A DNA stretch of 64,000 nucleotides from Spinactinospora alkalitolerans (GCF_013408795.1 NZ_JACCCC010000001.1:5394001-5458000), one strand, 5' to 3'. Counted from the stretch's first letter, positions 8,787 to 18,646 are shown. Numbers and translations are program-made. The notes: generated by a model from the letters alone, not told the origin.

Positions 8787-10001
8787 TCAATACGTGATGT
8801 CGCGCGTCGTGGCGGGCCATTCCGCGCCACCGCGCCGGCCCCGCCACGGCGCTCGCTCCCGCTCCGCGCCCCCGATTCCGGAGAGAGTGTGTGCGCGGTG
8901 TCGGCGCACCCACACGGCGAGGGCCGCGGCGCCGAGGCCCAGCGTCAGCGGGAGCGCCGTCCGGCGCGCGGCCGCGCGCAGCCGGTCGAGCCGGGCCCCG
9001 GAGCGGGGGCGCCACACCGGCCTCCCCGCCGGCCGCACGGGCTCGGCGGAGGCGGTGGCGACCGGGACGCTCATCGGCACCGTGCCGTGGTAGGGCGGCG
9101 GGACCGACAGCCACGTCGCCGTCCAGGCCGCGGCGAAGAGCACGAAGCGCAGCACGATGTTGATCCACACCAGGAGCCCGACCAGGACGGCGAAAGAGGC
9201 GTAGACCGGGTTGGACAGGGTGCTGCCGATCAGCAGCGCTCCGGCCGCCTTGAGGACCTCGAAGCCCACCGCGGCCAGCAGCGCCCCGCGCCACAGCAGC
9301 CGCCAGGGCCGCTCGGTGCCGGAGAGGCGGCCGAAGAGGACCGTGAAGACGGCGACGTCGACGCCGACGGCGATCACCAGGCCCAGCAGCCGGGTCGCCA
9401 GCGCGGCGGCGACCGAGCCGTCGAGCCCGACCCAGGACAGCAGCCAGCCGGTGGCGGTCTGGGCGACGCCGGTGAGCGCCACGGAGCCAAGGAGGGCCAG
9501 GCCGAGCACGATGACGACGACGGTGTCCAGGAGCTTGGCGACGACGAAGTTGGGGCCGTCGGCGGTGTTCTTCAGCCACATGACGTGCAGGGCCTCGCGC
9601 AGGGCCGCGATCGAGCCGAGCCCGGTGTAGAGCAGGCCGAGCAGGCCGATGACCCCGGCGCCGGTGCGCGCCCGGGCGATCTCGTCCAGCGGCAGCTGGG
9701 CGGCGAAGCCCGGCAGGGTCTCGTTGATGGCCTGCTCCAGGTGGCCGCGCGCCTCCAGGTTGAACGCCGCGACGTAGCCCAGCGCCGAGAACGCGAGCGC
9801 CAGCAGTGGGAAGAAGGACAGGAACGCGAAGTAGGTGACGGACGCGGCGAGCTGGTCGCCGCGTCGGTCGGCGTAGCGCTCGTAGGCCCGGACCAGGTGG
9901 TCGAAGCCGGGTCTGCGGCGGCGCAGGGCCCAGTAGGTCTCCATCGCGACATTGCCGTAGTGCCGCAACCGGTCCTTGGTCCGCCCCGCCAGTGGCGCCA
10001 C
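8787..10001 (-). CDS. YihY/BrkB-family integral membrane protein
   Basis: 404 residues. A basic head is followed by RYADRRGDQLAASVTYFAFLSFFPLLALAFSALG, the family's first helix with the conserved AASVTYFAF block, then about five more hydrophobic helices (VIGLLGLLYTGLGSIAAL, VIVLGLALLGSVAL, LLGLVIAVGVDVAVFTVLFG, LAAVGFEVLKAAGALL, ASFAVLVGLLVWINIVLRFVLFAAAWTA). The family was once called ribonuclease BN by mistake; its real function is unsettled. The C-terminal 90 residues are Arg-rich and cytoplasmic. The GTG at 10001 has a modest GGAG upstream. The gene stands alone and diverges from galT. Confidence 0.85.
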   Translation of the reverse strand: MAPLAGRTKDRLRHYGNVAMETYWALRRRRPGFDHLVRAYERYADRRGDQLAASVTYFAFLSFFPLLALAFSALGYVAAFNLEARGHLEQAINETLPGFAAQLPLDEIARARTGAGVIGLLGLLYTGLGSIAALREALHVMWLKNTADGPNFVVAKLLDTVVVIVLGLALLGSVALTGVAQTATGWLLSWVGLDGSVAAALATRLLGLVIAVGVDVAVFTVLFGRLSGTERPWRLLWRGALLAAVGFEVLKAAGALLIGSTLSNPVYASFAVLVGLLVWINIVLRFVLFAAAWTATWLSVPPPYHGTVPMSVPVATASAEPVRPAGRPVWRPRSGARLDRLRAAARRTALPLTLGLGAAALAVWVRRHRAHTLSGIGGAERERAPWRGRRGGAEWPATTRDITY

Positions 10002-10159
10002 ACCGACTCCAAGATCATCGTGTCATCCGTGCCGATCGAGCGTAGCCCGCTCCCCCGCGCGCGGGAACCGGGCGCGCTCGCGGAGATCGGAGGCGCGCGG
10101 GCGCCCGCACCGCGCGGAACACCGAATCCGTGAGATCGATTACGATCGAAGGCGACTAC

Positions 10160-10188
10160 TTCAGGTCTAAACTCTTATGGTTTAGATT
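10160..10188 (+). promoter_or_regulatory. galT promoter with overlapping operator-like palindrome, probably leaderless
   Basis: TTCAGG at 10160-10165 and TAGATT at 10183-10188 are spaced by 17 bp. The latter fits the actinobacterial TANNNT -10 pattern and puts the transcript start at or next to the galT GTG at 10195. There is no Shine-Dalgarno before that GTG. The spacer and -10 are covered by an inverted repeat, TCTAAAC-n7-GTTTAGA (10166-10186), placed where a repressor would block RNA polymerase. The assignment is an inference from position and symmetry. Confidence 0.5.
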
Positions 10189-10194
10189 GAAAGT

Positions 10195-11340
10195 GTGCTT
10201 ACTTCACAGGTGTGGCGATCGACCGGGCGGCTCGCCGACGGGCGCGAGGTCATCTACTTCGACGAGACCCCCGACAGCGGCCGGTCCGCCGCAACGGACC
10301 TGCGCCCGCTCGACGCGTTCTCCTCCGGCTCCGAACTCCGGCACGACCCCCTGCTCGACGAGTGGGTCGTCCTGGCCGCGCACCGCCAGAACCGGACGTT
10401 CCTGCCGCCCGCGGACCAGTGTCCGCTCGACCCCACGCGCGGGGACCGCCGCACCGAGATCCCGGCGGACGACTACGACGTCGCGGTCTTCGAGAACCGC
10501 TTCCCCTCCCTCGCGACGACGGCCGCCCCCGTCCCTGCGCCGGGGGATCCCGACGATCCCGCGCTGGCCCTGCGCCCCGGCGTGGGCCGCTGCGAGGTGG
10601 TGTGCTTCACCTCCGACCACTCCGCCTCCTTCGCCGACCTCACGCCCCGGCGCGCCCGCACCGTCATCGAGGCCTGGGCCGACCGCACCGCCGAGCTGAA
10701 CGCGATGCCGGAGATCGCGCACGTGTACCCCTTCGAGAACCGCGGCGAGGAGATCGGCGTCACGCTGCACCACCCGCACGGCCAGATCTACGGCTACCCC
10801 TTCGCCCCGCCGCGCATCACCCGGATGCGCGAGGCCGCGCGGCGGCACCGCGAGCGCACCGGCTGCAACCTGTTCGACGACGTCGTGGCCGCCGAGCGCA
10901 AGGCCGCGCGGCGCGTCGTCGTCGAGGGCGAGCACTGGACGGCCTTCGTGCCGGCCGCGGCGCGCTGGCCCTACGAGGTGCAGCTCTTCCCGCAGCACAG
11001 GGTCCCCGACCTGCCGTCCCTGGACGACGCGCAACGCGCCGAACTCGCCGCCGTCTACCTGGACCTGCTGCGCGCGTTCGACGGCCTCTTCGAGGGCCCG
11101 GTTCCCTACATCTCGGCGTGGAACCAGTCGCCGGTGGACGCGTCGGGGGCGCCCGACCCCGGCTTCGGCCTGCACCTGCAGCTCTTCACGACGAAGCGCG
11201 CCCACAGGAAGTTGAAGTATCTTGCCGGATCAGAGTCGGGAATGGCGGCGTGGATCAACGACATCGCGCCCGAGGACGCCGCCCAGCGGCTGCGCACGGC
11301 CCTGAACGAGGGGCGCGAGAGGAACGGGGACGCACTGTGA
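10195..11340 (+). CDS. galT: Galactose-1-phosphate uridylyltransferase
   Basis: 381 residues. The enzyme exchanges UMP between UDP-glucose and galactose-1-phosphate in the Leloir pathway (cytoplasm). The active-site loop [12 protein letters not shown], which holds the nucleophilic His, lies in the middle. [20 protein letters not shown] near residue 45, the [13 protein letters not shown] block before the active site and the C-terminal [12 protein letters not shown] all match the family. The GTG at 10195 is the start. It lacks a ribosome-binding site, and the nearby promoter suggests a leaderless message. It is the first gene of galT-galE-galK; its stop overlaps the galE start (GTGA). Confidence 0.95.
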   Translation: MLTSQVWRSTGRLADGREVIYFDETPDSGRSAATDLRPLDAFSSGSELRHDPLLDEWVVLAAHRQNRTFLPPADQCPLDPTRGDRRTEIPADDYDVAVFENRFPSLATTAAPVPAPGDPDDPALALRPGVGRCEVVCFTSDHSASFADLTPRRARTVIEAWADRTAELNAMPEIAHVYPFENRGEEIGVTLHHPHGQIYGYPFAPPRITRMREAARRHRERTGCNLFDDVVAAERKAARRVVVEGEHWTAFVPAAARWPYEVQLFPQHRVPDLPSLDDAQRAELAAVYLDLLRAFDGLFEGPVPYISAWNQSPVDASGAPDPGFGLHLQLFTTKRAHRKLKYLAGSESGMAAWINDIAPEDAAQRLRTALNEGRERNGDAL

Positions 11341-12311
11341 GGGTTCTGGTCACCGGAGGCGCCGGCTACATCGGCAGCGTCGTGGCGGCTCAACTGATCG
11401 AGGCGGGGCATGAGGTGGTCGTGCTCGACGACCTGTCCACCGGGCACCGCGACGCGGTGCCGGAGGGGGCGGCCTTCGTCGAGGGCAGCCTGCGCGAGCA
11501 CGCCGCCGACGTGCTCGCCGGCGGGATCGACGCGGTGCTGCACTTCGCCGCGAAGTCGGTCGTGCCGGAGTCCGTGGCCCACCCGGAGCTGTACTGGGGC
11601 GGCAACGTCGGCGCGTCCCTGGCGCTGCTGGAGGCCATGCGCGCCACCGGCGTGCGCAGGATCGTGTTCTCCTCCACCGCCGCCGTCTACGGCGAGCCCG
11701 AGCAGGTGCCGATCCCGGAGGACGCCCCGGTGCGCCCGACCAACCCCTACGGCGCCTCCAAGGCCGCCATCGACGCCGCGCTCACCGAGCACGCGCGCAT
11801 GCACGGCATCGGCGCCGTGAGCCTGCGCTACTTCAACGTGGCCGGCGCCTACGGCCGGTACGGCGAGCGGCACACCACCGAGACCCACCTCATCCCGATC
11901 GTGCTGCAGGTGGCACTGGGCCGGCGCGAGTCGGTGTCGGTCTACGGGAGCGACTACCCCACGCCCGACGGCAGTTGCGTGCGCGACTACATCCACGTCG
12001 CCGACCTGGCCGAGGCGCACCTGCTCGCCCTGGAGCACTGCGTGCCCGGACGGCACAGGATCCACAACCTCGGCAACGGCACCGGCTTCTCGGTGCGCCA
12101 GGTCATCGACGTCTGCCGCGAGGTCACCGGCCATCCGATCCCGGCCGTGCAGGCCGACCGCAGGCCCGGCGACCCGGCGACCCTGGTGGCCTCCAGCGCC
12201 CGCGCCAAGGACGAGCTCGGCTGGGTGCCCCGCCGCCCGAAGCTGCGCGGCATCGTGGCCGACGCCTGGGCGTTCCACACCGACGCCGCACCGGTGGGAG
12301 GCGGAGCGTGA
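11337..12311 (+). CDS. galE: UDP-glucose 4-epimerase, gal-operon copy
   Basis: 324 residues of the extended short-chain dehydrogenase family; interconverts UDP-galactose and UDP-glucose with bound NAD. The NAD motif GGAGYIGS is at residues 7-14, the catalytic Ser/Thr region is [10 protein letters not shown], and the YxxxK pair is in [25 protein letters not shown] and [16 protein letters not shown] are further family blocks. The GTG at 11337 overlaps the galT stop as GTGA, and the stop overlaps the galK start in the same way, so the three genes are translationally coupled. The window holds a second galE at 55899. Confidence 0.95.
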   Translation: MRVLVTGGAGYIGSVVAAQLIEAGHEVVVLDDLSTGHRDAVPEGAAFVEGSLREHAADVLAGGIDAVLHFAAKSVVPESVAHPELYWGGNVGASLALLEAMRATGVRRIVFSSTAAVYGEPEQVPIPEDAPVRPTNPYGASKAAIDAALTEHARMHGIGAVSLRYFNVAGAYGRYGERHTTETHLIPIVLQVALGRRESVSVYGSDYPTPDGSCVRDYIHVADLAEAHLLALEHCVPGRHRIHNLGNGTGFSVRQVIDVCREVTGHPIPAVQADRRPGDPATLVASSARAKDELGWVPRRPKLRGIVADAWAFHTDAAPVGGGA

Positions 12312-13564
12312 GACTGTTCGGACGCATCTCCAGACGCGGGTCGGCCCCCGAGCCGGTGCGGCTGCACGACGGCCCGCCCGCCCGACCCGAGGAGACCGCG
12401 AAGCAGGTCGCCGCGGCCTTCGAGGAGGCCTACGGGCTGCAGCCGGCCGGGGTGTGGCGCGCGCCCGGCCGGGTGAACCTGATCGGCGAGCACACCGACT
12501 ACAACGACGGCCTGGTGCTGCCCATGGCGCTGCCGTGGGGGGTGTCCCTGGCGCTCGCGCCGACCGACGACGGCGTCGTCGAGGCCCGCTCGGCGCAGCG
12601 CCCCGGCGAGCCGGTGCGCTTCGCTCCGGCCGGCCTCGACGCGCGCGCCCCCTCCGTCACCGGGTGGGCCGCCTACGTGGCCGGCGTCTTCTGGGCCCTG
12701 CGGGAGGAGGGACACCTCGCCGACGACGCGCTGGGCGCCCGGATCCTGCTCGACTCCGACCTGCCCGTGGGAGCCGCGCTGTCGTCGTCGGCGGCGCTGG
12801 AGTGCGCGGTGCTGCTGGCGCTGGTCGACGCGCTGGGCCTGAGCGGGCTCGCCGCCGACCAGCGCGCCATGGTCCGGCTGGCCCAGAGCGCGGAGAACCG
12901 CTTCGTCGGCGCGCCCACCGGCATCCTCGACCAGAGCGCGTCCCTGCGCTGCAAGGAGGGGCACGCGCTCTTCCTCGACTGCCGCAGCGAGGGCGCGCGC
13001 AACGTGCCGCTGCCGCTGGAGGAGGCGGGACTGCGGCTGCTCATCATCGACACCCGGGTGGAGCACAAGCACACAGAGAGCGGCTACGGCGACCGCAGGG
13101 AGGAGTGCGAGCGCGCCGCGCGGGCGCTGGGCGTGCCGGCCCTGCGCGACGTCGAGGACCTCGCCGGGGCGCTGCAGCGGCTCGACGACCCGGTCCTTCG
13201 CCGCCGCGTCCAGCACGTGGTCACCGAGATCCACCGGGTGAACGCCGTGGTGGGGCTGCTGCGTGCGGGCAGGACGGCCGAGATCGGCGCCGTCTTCAAC
13301 GGGTCGCACCTGTCGCTGCGCGACCAGTTCGAGGTGTCCTGCCCCGAACTGGACGTCGCGGTGGACACCGCGGCGCGCAAGGGCGCCCGCGGCGCCCGGA
13401 TGACCGGGGGCGGCTTCGGCGGCAGCGCGATCGCGCTGGTCGCCGAGGACCGCCTGGAGGCCGTGTGCGCCGGCGTGGCGGCGGCCTTCGCCGAACGCCG
13501 CTGGAAGGCCCCGGACTTCCGCGTCGCCGTCCCCGCGGCGGGGGCGCGCCGGGTGGACTGGTAG
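12308..13564 (+). CDS. galK: Galactokinase
   Basis: 418 residues of the GHMP kinase family; phosphorylates galactose at C1 using ATP. It shows the galactokinase signature [15 protein letters not shown] (about residues 55-70), the ATP-binding [13 protein letters not shown] motif and the C-terminal [13 protein letters not shown]. The first 45 residues are extra compared with a typical galactokinase of about 380-390. However, the GTG at 12308 has GGGAGG seven bases upstream and overlaps the galE stop as GTGA, so this start is likely. Last gene of the gal operon; a repeat region follows. Confidence 0.93.
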   Translation: MRLFGRISRRGSAPEPVRLHDGPPARPEETAKQVAAAFEEAYGLQPAGVWRAPGRVNLIGEHTDYNDGLVLPMALPWGVSLALAPTDDGVVEARSAQRPGEPVRFAPAGLDARAPSVTGWAAYVAGVFWALREEGHLADDALGARILLDSDLPVGAALSSSAALECAVLLALVDALGLSGLAADQRAMVRLAQSAENRFVGAPTGILDQSASLRCKEGHALFLDCRSEGARNVPLPLEEAGLRLLIIDTRVEHKHTESGYGDRREECERAARALGVPALRDVEDLAGALQRLDDPVLRRRVQHVVTEIHRVNAVVGLLRAGRTAEIGAVFNGSHLSLRDQFEVSCPELDVAVDTAARKGARGARMTGGGFGGSAIALVAEDRLEAVCAGVAAAFAERRWKAPDFRVAVPAAGARRVDW

Positions 13565-13612
13565 AGGAGGACGTCACCCGGGGGTCGAAGCCTTGGCCCT
13601 GGGGAGCGTGGA

Positions 13613-13715
13613 CCTCGACTCCCGGGGCTTGAAGGCTCACCCCAGAAGGAAGGTGCGCGCAGGTGGGCGAAGCCCCGTCCTCGGGCTGAGGTCACAAGAC
13701 CCCCGGTGGTTGAGG
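13613..13715 (+). repeat. Composite intergenic repeat (module 1 at 13613-13665, module 2 at 13683-13715)
   Basis: Module 1 has a short inverted core (CTCGACTCCCGGGG) followed by TTGAAGGCTCACCCCAGAAGG and a GTGCGCGCAGGTGGG tail. Related units occur at 32184-32267 and, inverted, at 41961-42010. Module 2 (GGCTGAG then AAGACCCCCGGTGGTTGAG) recurs inverted at 41731-41761. Both modules keep the same order and relative direction at 13.6 kb and 41.7 kb. The element sits between the converging galK and LCP genes. Confidence 0.55.
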
Positions 13716-13773
13716 AGGGTGGGTATGGACATCCCTCTCCGACCGCTGCGAAGACCGATGCCTTCAGCGCTCC

Positions 13774-14985
13774 CTACTCCTGCATCGCCGACTCGGGGAT
13801 CTCCTCGCCGGCCTGCATCGCCGAGAACATCTCCTCGGAGCGGGTCTCGTCCCACAGGACCACCGAGCCGACGCCCAGGGTCGGGGTGGAGCCGACCGGG
13901 ATGGCGGTCGTGGCCGGGGAGTCGCGCATCGCCAGCGCCATGCCCCCCAGGTCGCTGAGGTGGTCGCCCTCGTCCACGGTGAACGTCTCGGTCCCCTCGG
14001 TCACCAGCGGGACCGAGCGGAACGGGTTGATCAGCGTGCCGGGCGAGGTCGCCTTGGAGATCAGGGCGCTGAAGAACTCGCGCTGGCGCTGGATCCGGTC
14101 CAGGTCGGCGCGGGCCGAGGCGCGGGTGCGCACGTAGCCCAGCGCCGTCGAGCCGTCGAACTCCTGGCAGCCCGCCTCGATGTCCAGACCGGCCTTGGGG
14201 TCCTCCATGGGCTCCTCCGGGCACATCTCGACGCCGCCGACCGCGTCGACGATGTCGACGAAGCCGGAGAACCCGATCTCCACGTAGTGGTCGACGCGGA
14301 CGCCGCTGGCCTGCTCGAACGTCTGCACCAGGGTGGAGGGGCCGCCGCCGAGGGTCTCGGAGAACGCGGCGTTGATCTTGTTGTCGCCGATGCCGGGGAT
14401 GGTGACGTAGGAGTCGCGCGGCACGCTGATGATCGACGGCTTGCCGCTGTCGGGCACGTACAGCACCATGATCGTGTCGGTGCGCTTGCCCTCGGCGTCG
14501 CCGGTGCGCAGGTCCTGCATGTCCTCGTCGGTGAGGCCCTCGCGGCTGTCGGAGCCGACGATCATGTAGGTCGTGCCGGGCTGGTCCTCCGGGCGGCCCT
14601 CGTAGTCGGGCAGCGCCTCGATCCGCTGCAGCCGGGAGTCGGCCCAGAGGTAGAAGACCGTGGGCACCACCAGGAGCACGACGAGCGCCAGGACGAGGAT
14701 CGTGCGGCGCCGCCTGCGCCTGGCCTCCCTCTCCCTGCGCTTGCGGCCGCCGCCGTCGTAGGTCCGCGGCCGCCGGCGCCGCGGCGGCGCGTCCTCGGCC
14801 GGAGGCATCCGCCGCGTGGGCCGGGCGCCTCCGGCGGAGCGCTGCTCGGAACGGCTCGGCCGGTAGAGCTTCTCGATCTCCTCGGGCATGCCGCCGTCCG
14901 CGGGCCGCCGGAACACAGCGGTGCGGTCCTCGTCGCCGGAGGCGCCCCGCCGCCGGCGGTTGCGTCCGTCTGGTGCGTCAACCAT
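13774..14985 (-). CDS. LytR-CpsA-Psr (LCP) family cell-wall glycopolymer transferase
   Basis: 403 residues. A long Arg-rich cytoplasmic head (about 1-95) is followed by one membrane helix (TILVLALVVLLVVPTVFYLWA, about 95-115) and an external LCP domain. Domain landmarks are MIVGSDSREG, GKRTDTIMVLYV, SIISVPRDSYVTIPGIGDNKINAAF (the Arg/Asp residues that bind the polyprenyl pyrophosphate), GGVEMCPEEP and YVRTRASARADLDRIQRQREF. LCP proteins attach teichoic-acid-like or arabinogalactan polymers to peptidoglycan. The gene is convergent with galK. The ATG at 14985 is taken as the start. Confidence 0.92.
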   Translation of the reverse strand: MVDAPDGRNRRRRGASGDEDRTAVFRRPADGGMPEEIEKLYRPSRSEQRSAGGARPTRRMPPAEDAPPRRRRPRTYDGGGRKRREREARRRRRRTILVLALVVLLVVPTVFYLWADSRLQRIEALPDYEGRPEDQPGTTYMIVGSDSREGLTDEDMQDLRTGDAEGKRTDTIMVLYVPDSGKPSIISVPRDSYVTIPGIGDNKINAAFSETLGGGPSTLVQTFEQASGVRVDHYVEIGFSGFVDIVDAVGGVEMCPEEPMEDPKAGLDIEAGCQEFDGSTALGYVRTRASARADLDRIQRQREFFSALISKATSPGTLINPFRSVPLVTEGTETFTVDEGDHLSDLGGMALAMRDSPATTAIPVGSTPTLGVGSVVLWDETRSEEMFSAMQAGEEIPESAMQE

Positions 14986-15033
14986 CGCTCTGTTCGCCCA
15001 TCCGTTCGTGGCAGCGTCATCCTGCTTCGTGCA

Positions 15034-15222
15034 TTAAGACTCGCCACATCGTATTTCGGTTCGAACAGGCGGCGACCACCTCTTCGCACCGTCCCCGCCG
15101 ATCGCCACCGCGACGCCGACGGCCAGTGCGATCAGCCATGTCCGTCCCGGGGCGCGGGGCAGGCCCCGCGCCCGCGCCGCGGTCGCCGCAGTGTCCCGGT
15201 CTGCGTGCCGTGTCGAGGTCAT
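15034..15222 (-). CDS. Possible small single-pass membrane protein
   Basis: 62 codons from an ATG at 15222 with a weak TTGGGG upstream. There is one hydrophobic segment (TWLIALAVGVAVAIGG) after a basic head. It lies 48 bases before the LCP gene on the same strand. I recognise no family, and nothing beyond the hydrophobic segment supports it, so it may not be real. Confidence 0.25.
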   Translation of the reverse strand: MTSTRHADRDTAATAARARGLPRAPGRTWLIALAVGVAVAIGGDGAKRWSPPVRTEIRCGES

Positions 15223-15371
15223 GCCCCAAGCGTCGCGGAACCGGGATCGGCGCTGTAGACGGCGATGTCACCGGTCGGCGGTGAGGGATCGCCTGCTCCG
15301 GCCGTGACGGTTCGCCCCGCGGGGGATGACGGCTGTCATGGGCCCCTGCCACGGCCCCGCCCCCGGACGCG

Positions 15372-15409
15372 GCGCGGCGGCCGGCCCCGGAAGGGACCGG
15401 CCGCCGCGC
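15372..15409 (-). terminator. Terminator hairpin after mdh
   Basis: A perfect 13-bp stem (15372-15384 with 15397-15409) and a 12-base loop start 19 bases after the mdh stop. The rest of the gap to the LCP gene (14986-15427) holds only the doubtful small ORF. Confidence 0.6.
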
Positions 15410-15427
15410 GTCGGACGGTGGAAGCGC

Positions 15428-16384
15428 CTACAGGCCCTGGACGTCGGCCTGCTTGGCGCGGACGGCCTCGGCGGCCTCCTTCAGGCCGGCGAGCTCCTGC
15501 TCCGACAGCGGGGTCTCCACGACCTCCTTGATGCCGCCGGCGCCGAGCTTGGCCTGGACGCCCAGGTAGACACCGGAGATCCCGAACTGGCCGTCGACCC
15601 AGGCGCACACCGGGAAGACCGCGCCGGAGTCCTCGTGCACGGCCTTGGCCATGCGGGCGACGGCCGCGGAGGGGGCGTAGTAGGCCGAGCCGGTCTTCAG
15701 CAGCGCCACGACCTCGGCGCCGCCGTTGCGGGTGCGGTCCACCAGCTCGTCGATCTTGTCGGCCGGCAGGACCTCGGCCAGCGGCTTGCCGTCGATCGAG
15801 GACTGCGACGGGACCGGGACCATGGTGTCGCCGTGCGAGCCCAGGGTCAGGGTCGTGACGCGGTTGACCTCGACGCCGGCCGCCTCGGCCACGTTGTTGG
15901 TGAAGCGGGCCGTGTCGAGGACGCCGGCCTGGCCGATGACGCGGTTCTTCGGGAACTGCGACGCGATCTGGGCCAGGGCGGTCATCTCGTCCAGCGGGTT
16001 GGAGACGACCAGGATCACGGCGTTCGGGGAGTACTTGGCCACGTTCTCCGCGACGCCGCGCACGATCTTGGCGTTGACCTCGAGGAGGTCCATCCGGCTC
16101 ATGCCCGGCTTGCGGGGCAGGCCCGCGGTGATGATCACGATGTCGGAGTCGGCGGTGGCCTCGTAGCCCTCGCCCTCCGGCGTCGTGGTCGCGCCGGTGA
16201 CCTTGGTCTCGAAGCCTTCGACGGGCCGCGACTGGTTCATGTCCAGCGCCAGCCCCTCGGGCTTGCCCTCGATGATGTCGGTGAGCACGACCTCGTCGAA
16301 GATGTCGTACTCAGCGAGCCGCTGCGCGGTGGTGGAACCGTAGAAACCGGCGCCTACGACGGTCACCTTGCCCTTGCGAGCCAT
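15428..16384 (-). CDS. mdh: Malate dehydrogenase (LDH-like type)
   Basis: 318 residues. Oxidises malate to oxaloacetate with NAD in the TCA cycle. The Rossmann motif is VVGAGFYGST (residues 9-18). The Asp in VLTDIIEGKPEG selects NAD over NADP. Substrate-binding residues sit in LPRKPGMSR, and the Asp and catalytic His are in LDTARF and GSHGDTMVP. Length and motifs fit the LDH-like tetrameric group found in streptosporangia rather than the longer 329-residue MDH of streptomycetes. A hairpin terminator follows; icd lies upstream on the same strand with its own terminator between. Confidence 0.95.
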   Translation of the reverse strand: MARKGKVTVVGAGFYGSTTAQRLAEYDIFDEVVLTDIIEGKPEGLALDMNQSRPVEGFETKVTGATTTPEGEGYEATADSDIVIITAGLPRKPGMSRMDLLEVNAKIVRGVAENVAKYSPNAVILVVSNPLDEMTALAQIASQFPKNRVIGQAGVLDTARFTNNVAEAAGVEVNRVTTLTLGSHGDTMVPVPSQSSIDGKPLAEVLPADKIDELVDRTRNGGAEVVALLKTGSAYYAPSAAVARMAKAVHEDSGAVFPVCAWVDGQFGISGVYLGVQAKLGAGGIKEVVETPLSEQELAGLKEAAEAVRAKQADVQGL

Positions 16385-16553
16385 CGTCTCGAAGTCTCCT
16401 CACTTGGTTTCAGTGCCGTGCCGACCGAAGCCGCGGGGAAACTCACGATCCCGGCAGCCGGCGGATCTCTTGGCATCGAGAGATGCCGGTGACCAGGCTA
16501 CTCCGCATGGCCCCGGAAGCGGTGAACCGGGTACGCGCCCGTTGGCACAGAGA

Positions 16554-16588
16554 AAGGGCCCGCCCTGCGGAGCAGGCGGCGGGCCCTT
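16554..16588. terminator. Hairpin between icd and mdh
   Basis: The 11-bp arms AAGGGCCCGCC and GGCGGGCCCTT (16554-16564, 16578-16588) are perfect, with a small CTGC/GCAG inner stem. It lies about 170 bases before mdh and 275 after icd, so it may separate a short transcript or back up the icd terminator. Confidence 0.45.
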
Positions 16589-16768
16589 GTGCGACGCTCC
16601 GTCAACCGCGCGCGCCTACCCCCCAGCGGGCGCGCGGTCGGTCGCGTCGACCATTGTGGTCTCTCTCACCATTGAGACTAATCGCTGAAAGGTAAAGCAA
16701 GGGGCCCTTTCAACACCAAAACCGGGCAAAACAGATTCTTCGCGAATCGACCGGCCGGGCGACGAGAA

Positions 16769-16803
16769 CGGGCCGTCCCCTCGGCGCGCGAGGGGACGGC
16801 CCG
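16769..16803 (-). terminator. Terminator hairpin after icd
   Basis: A perfect 15-bp stem (16769-16783 with 16789-16803) and a five-base loop lie 60 bases past the icd stop. The 479-base gap 16385-16863 otherwise shows no gene and must hold the mdh promoter. Confidence 0.6.
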
Positions 16804-16863
16804 CGCCTCGCCCGACGGCCCCGGCGGCGACCGGGGCCGGAGGACGGCGGGAACCGGGAAGGG

Positions 16864-18078
16864 CTAGCCCAGCCGCTTCTGCAGGTTCTCGTCCAGCGCG
16901 GCGAGGAACTCCTCGGTGGTGAGGAAGCCCTGGTCGCCGCCGACCAGCAGCGCGAGGTCCTTGGTCATCTGGCCGCCCTCGACGGTCTTGACGACGACGT
17001 CCTCGAGCGTGTTGGCGAACTCGACCACCGCGGGGGTGTTGTCGAGGTTGCCCCGGTGCTCCAGGCCGCGGGTCCAGGCGAAGATGGAGGCGATCGGGTT
17101 GGTCGAGGTCGGCTTGCCCTGCTGGTGCTGGCGGTAGTGCCGGGTGACCGTGCCGTGCGCGGCCTCGGCCTCGACGATGCCGTCGGAGGTGCGCAGCACC
17201 GAGGTCATCAGGCCGAGCGAGCCGAAGCCCTGCGCGACGGTGTCGGACTGCACGTCACCGTCGTAGTTCTTGCAGGCCCAGACGTAGCCGCCCTCCCACT
17301 TGAGCGCGGCGGCGACCATGTCGTCGATCAGCCGGTGCTCGTAGGTGAGCCCGGCCGCGTCGAAGCGCTCCTTGAACTCGGTCTCGAAGACCTCGGCGAA
17401 CACGTCCTTGAACATGCCGTCGTAGGCCTTGAGGATCGTGTTCTTGGTGGACATGTAGACCGGGTAGCCGCGGTCCAGGCCGTACTCCATGCTGGCCCGG
17501 GCGAACTCCTCGATGGACTTGCGGTAGTTGTACATGCCCATGGCGACGCCGCCGCCCTCGGGGAACTGCGCGACCTCCATCTCGATGGGCTCGCCGCCGT
17601 CCTCGGGCGTGTAGGTGATCGTCACCGTGCCGGGGCCGGGGACCTTGAAGTCGCTGGCCTTGTACTGGTCGCCGTGGGCGTGGCGGCCGATGATGATCGG
17701 CTTGGTCCAGCCGGGGACCAGGCGCGGGACGTTGGAGCAGATGATCGGCTCGCGGAAGACGACGCCGCCCAGGATGTTGCGGATGGTGCCGTTGGGCGAG
17801 CGCCACATCTTCTTGAGGCCGAACTCCTCGACCCGGGCCTCGTCCGGCGTGATGGTGGCGCACTTGACGCCGACGCCGTGCTCGCGGATCGCGTTCGCGG
17901 CGTCGACCGTGATCTGGTCGTCGGTGCGGTCGCGCTCCTCGACGCCGAGGTCGTAGTACTTCAGGTCGACGTCCAGGTACGGCAGGATCAGCCGTTCCTT
18001 GATGAAGGACCAGATGATCCGGGTCATCTCGTCGCCGTCGAGCTCCACTACGGGATTGGCAACCTTGATCTTGGCCAT
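16864..18078 (-). CDS. icd: NADP-dependent isocitrate dehydrogenase (eukaryote-like homodimeric type)
   Basis: 404 residues. Converts isocitrate to 2-oxoglutarate and CO2 with NADP. The start [23 protein letters not shown] is typical of the type shared with eukaryotic cytosolic enzymes and mycobacterial Icd1. Substrate motifs [12 protein letters not shown], the Lys/Tyr region [26 protein letters not shown] and the adenine-binding [12 protein letters not shown], with the His/Arg that favours NADP, are all present. Upstream on the minus strand, 217 bases separate it from the DUF3017 gene, enough for its own promoter. Confidence 0.95.
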   Translation of the reverse strand: MAKIKVANPVVELDGDEMTRIIWSFIKERLILPYLDVDLKYYDLGVEERDRTDDQITVDAANAIREHGVGVKCATITPDEARVEEFGLKKMWRSPNGTIRNILGGVVFREPIICSNVPRLVPGWTKPIIIGRHAHGDQYKASDFKVPGPGTVTITYTPEDGGEPIEMEVAQFPEGGGVAMGMYNYRKSIEEFARASMEYGLDRGYPVYMSTKNTILKAYDGMFKDVFAEVFETEFKERFDAAGLTYEHRLIDDMVAAALKWEGGYVWACKNYDGDVQSDTVAQGFGSLGLMTSVLRTSDGIVEAEAAHGTVTRHYRQHQQGKPTSTNPIASIFAWTRGLEHRGNLDNTPAVVEFANTLEDVVVKTVEGGQMTKDLALLVGGDQGFLTTEEFLAALDENLQKRLG

Positions 18079-18295
18079 GGCTGTGTGGCTGTCCCTTCGT
18101 TTCGGCTAGCCGTCATGTGGCTGGAGGCCATGCGCGGGACCCAGCCGGGTCGCGACTCGTCCGCGTCGTGCCTCATGAGCTCGCCGCGAGAACCGCGGAG
18201 CCCCCGGCTCGCGAATGCCTTGGCCGGAGCGGTTCAGCGGCTCCCCTGGGTGAACATATGGGGTATCTCGATATCAAGCTTATTAGAGACCGCGA

Positions 18296-18646
18296 TCAGA
18301 GCTGGGGCGCGACCCATGCCAAGACGATCAGCAGCACCGCGAGCGTGACGAGAATGGTCACGTCGATCCAGCGGCGGCGGACCGCGAGCATCCCGATCCG
18401 CTCCTGGGGCAGCACCCCCCGGAAGACCGCCGCCAGCAGCAGCGCCCCGGCGATCAGGGCGGGGCCGCGCTTGAAGTAGGCCGCGGCGACCACCACGATG
18501 CCGGCGGCCATCATGGCGAGCACGAGGAAGTAGGGAACCTGCGCCAGCCAGCCCGGCACCTCGGTGCGCGGGTCCGGCTCCTGCTCAGGTTCCTGCGGCG
18601 CGTGTGACTGGCGTGCTCCCACTGCTTCCACCGTTTTTTGGCTCAC
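18296..18646 (-). CDS. DUF3017 small membrane protein
   Basis: 116 residues from the GTG at 18646, which has GAGG six bases upstream; the longer frame from 18772 lacks such support. A short charged head is followed by three hydrophobic segments (YFLVLAMMAAGIVVVAAAYF, ALIAGALLLAAVF, VTILVTLAVLLIVLAWV), with the GVLPQERIGMLAVRRRWIDV loop that marks DUF3017. Its function is unknown. In streptomycetes it also sits between folD and the mdh/icd genes. Confidence 0.8.
   Translation of the reverse strand: MSQKTVEAVGARQSHAPQEPEQEPDPRTEVPGWLAQVPYFLVLAMMAAGIVVVAAAYFKRGPALIAGALLLAAVFRGVLPQERIGMLAVRRRWIDVTILVTLAVLLIVLAWVAPQL

Noticed and set aside
18268-18283. TCGATATCAAGCTTAT, resembling a cloning-vector polylinker
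   Set aside because: Only about 15 bases match, flanks are ordinary genomic sequence and the neighbouring gene order is conserved.
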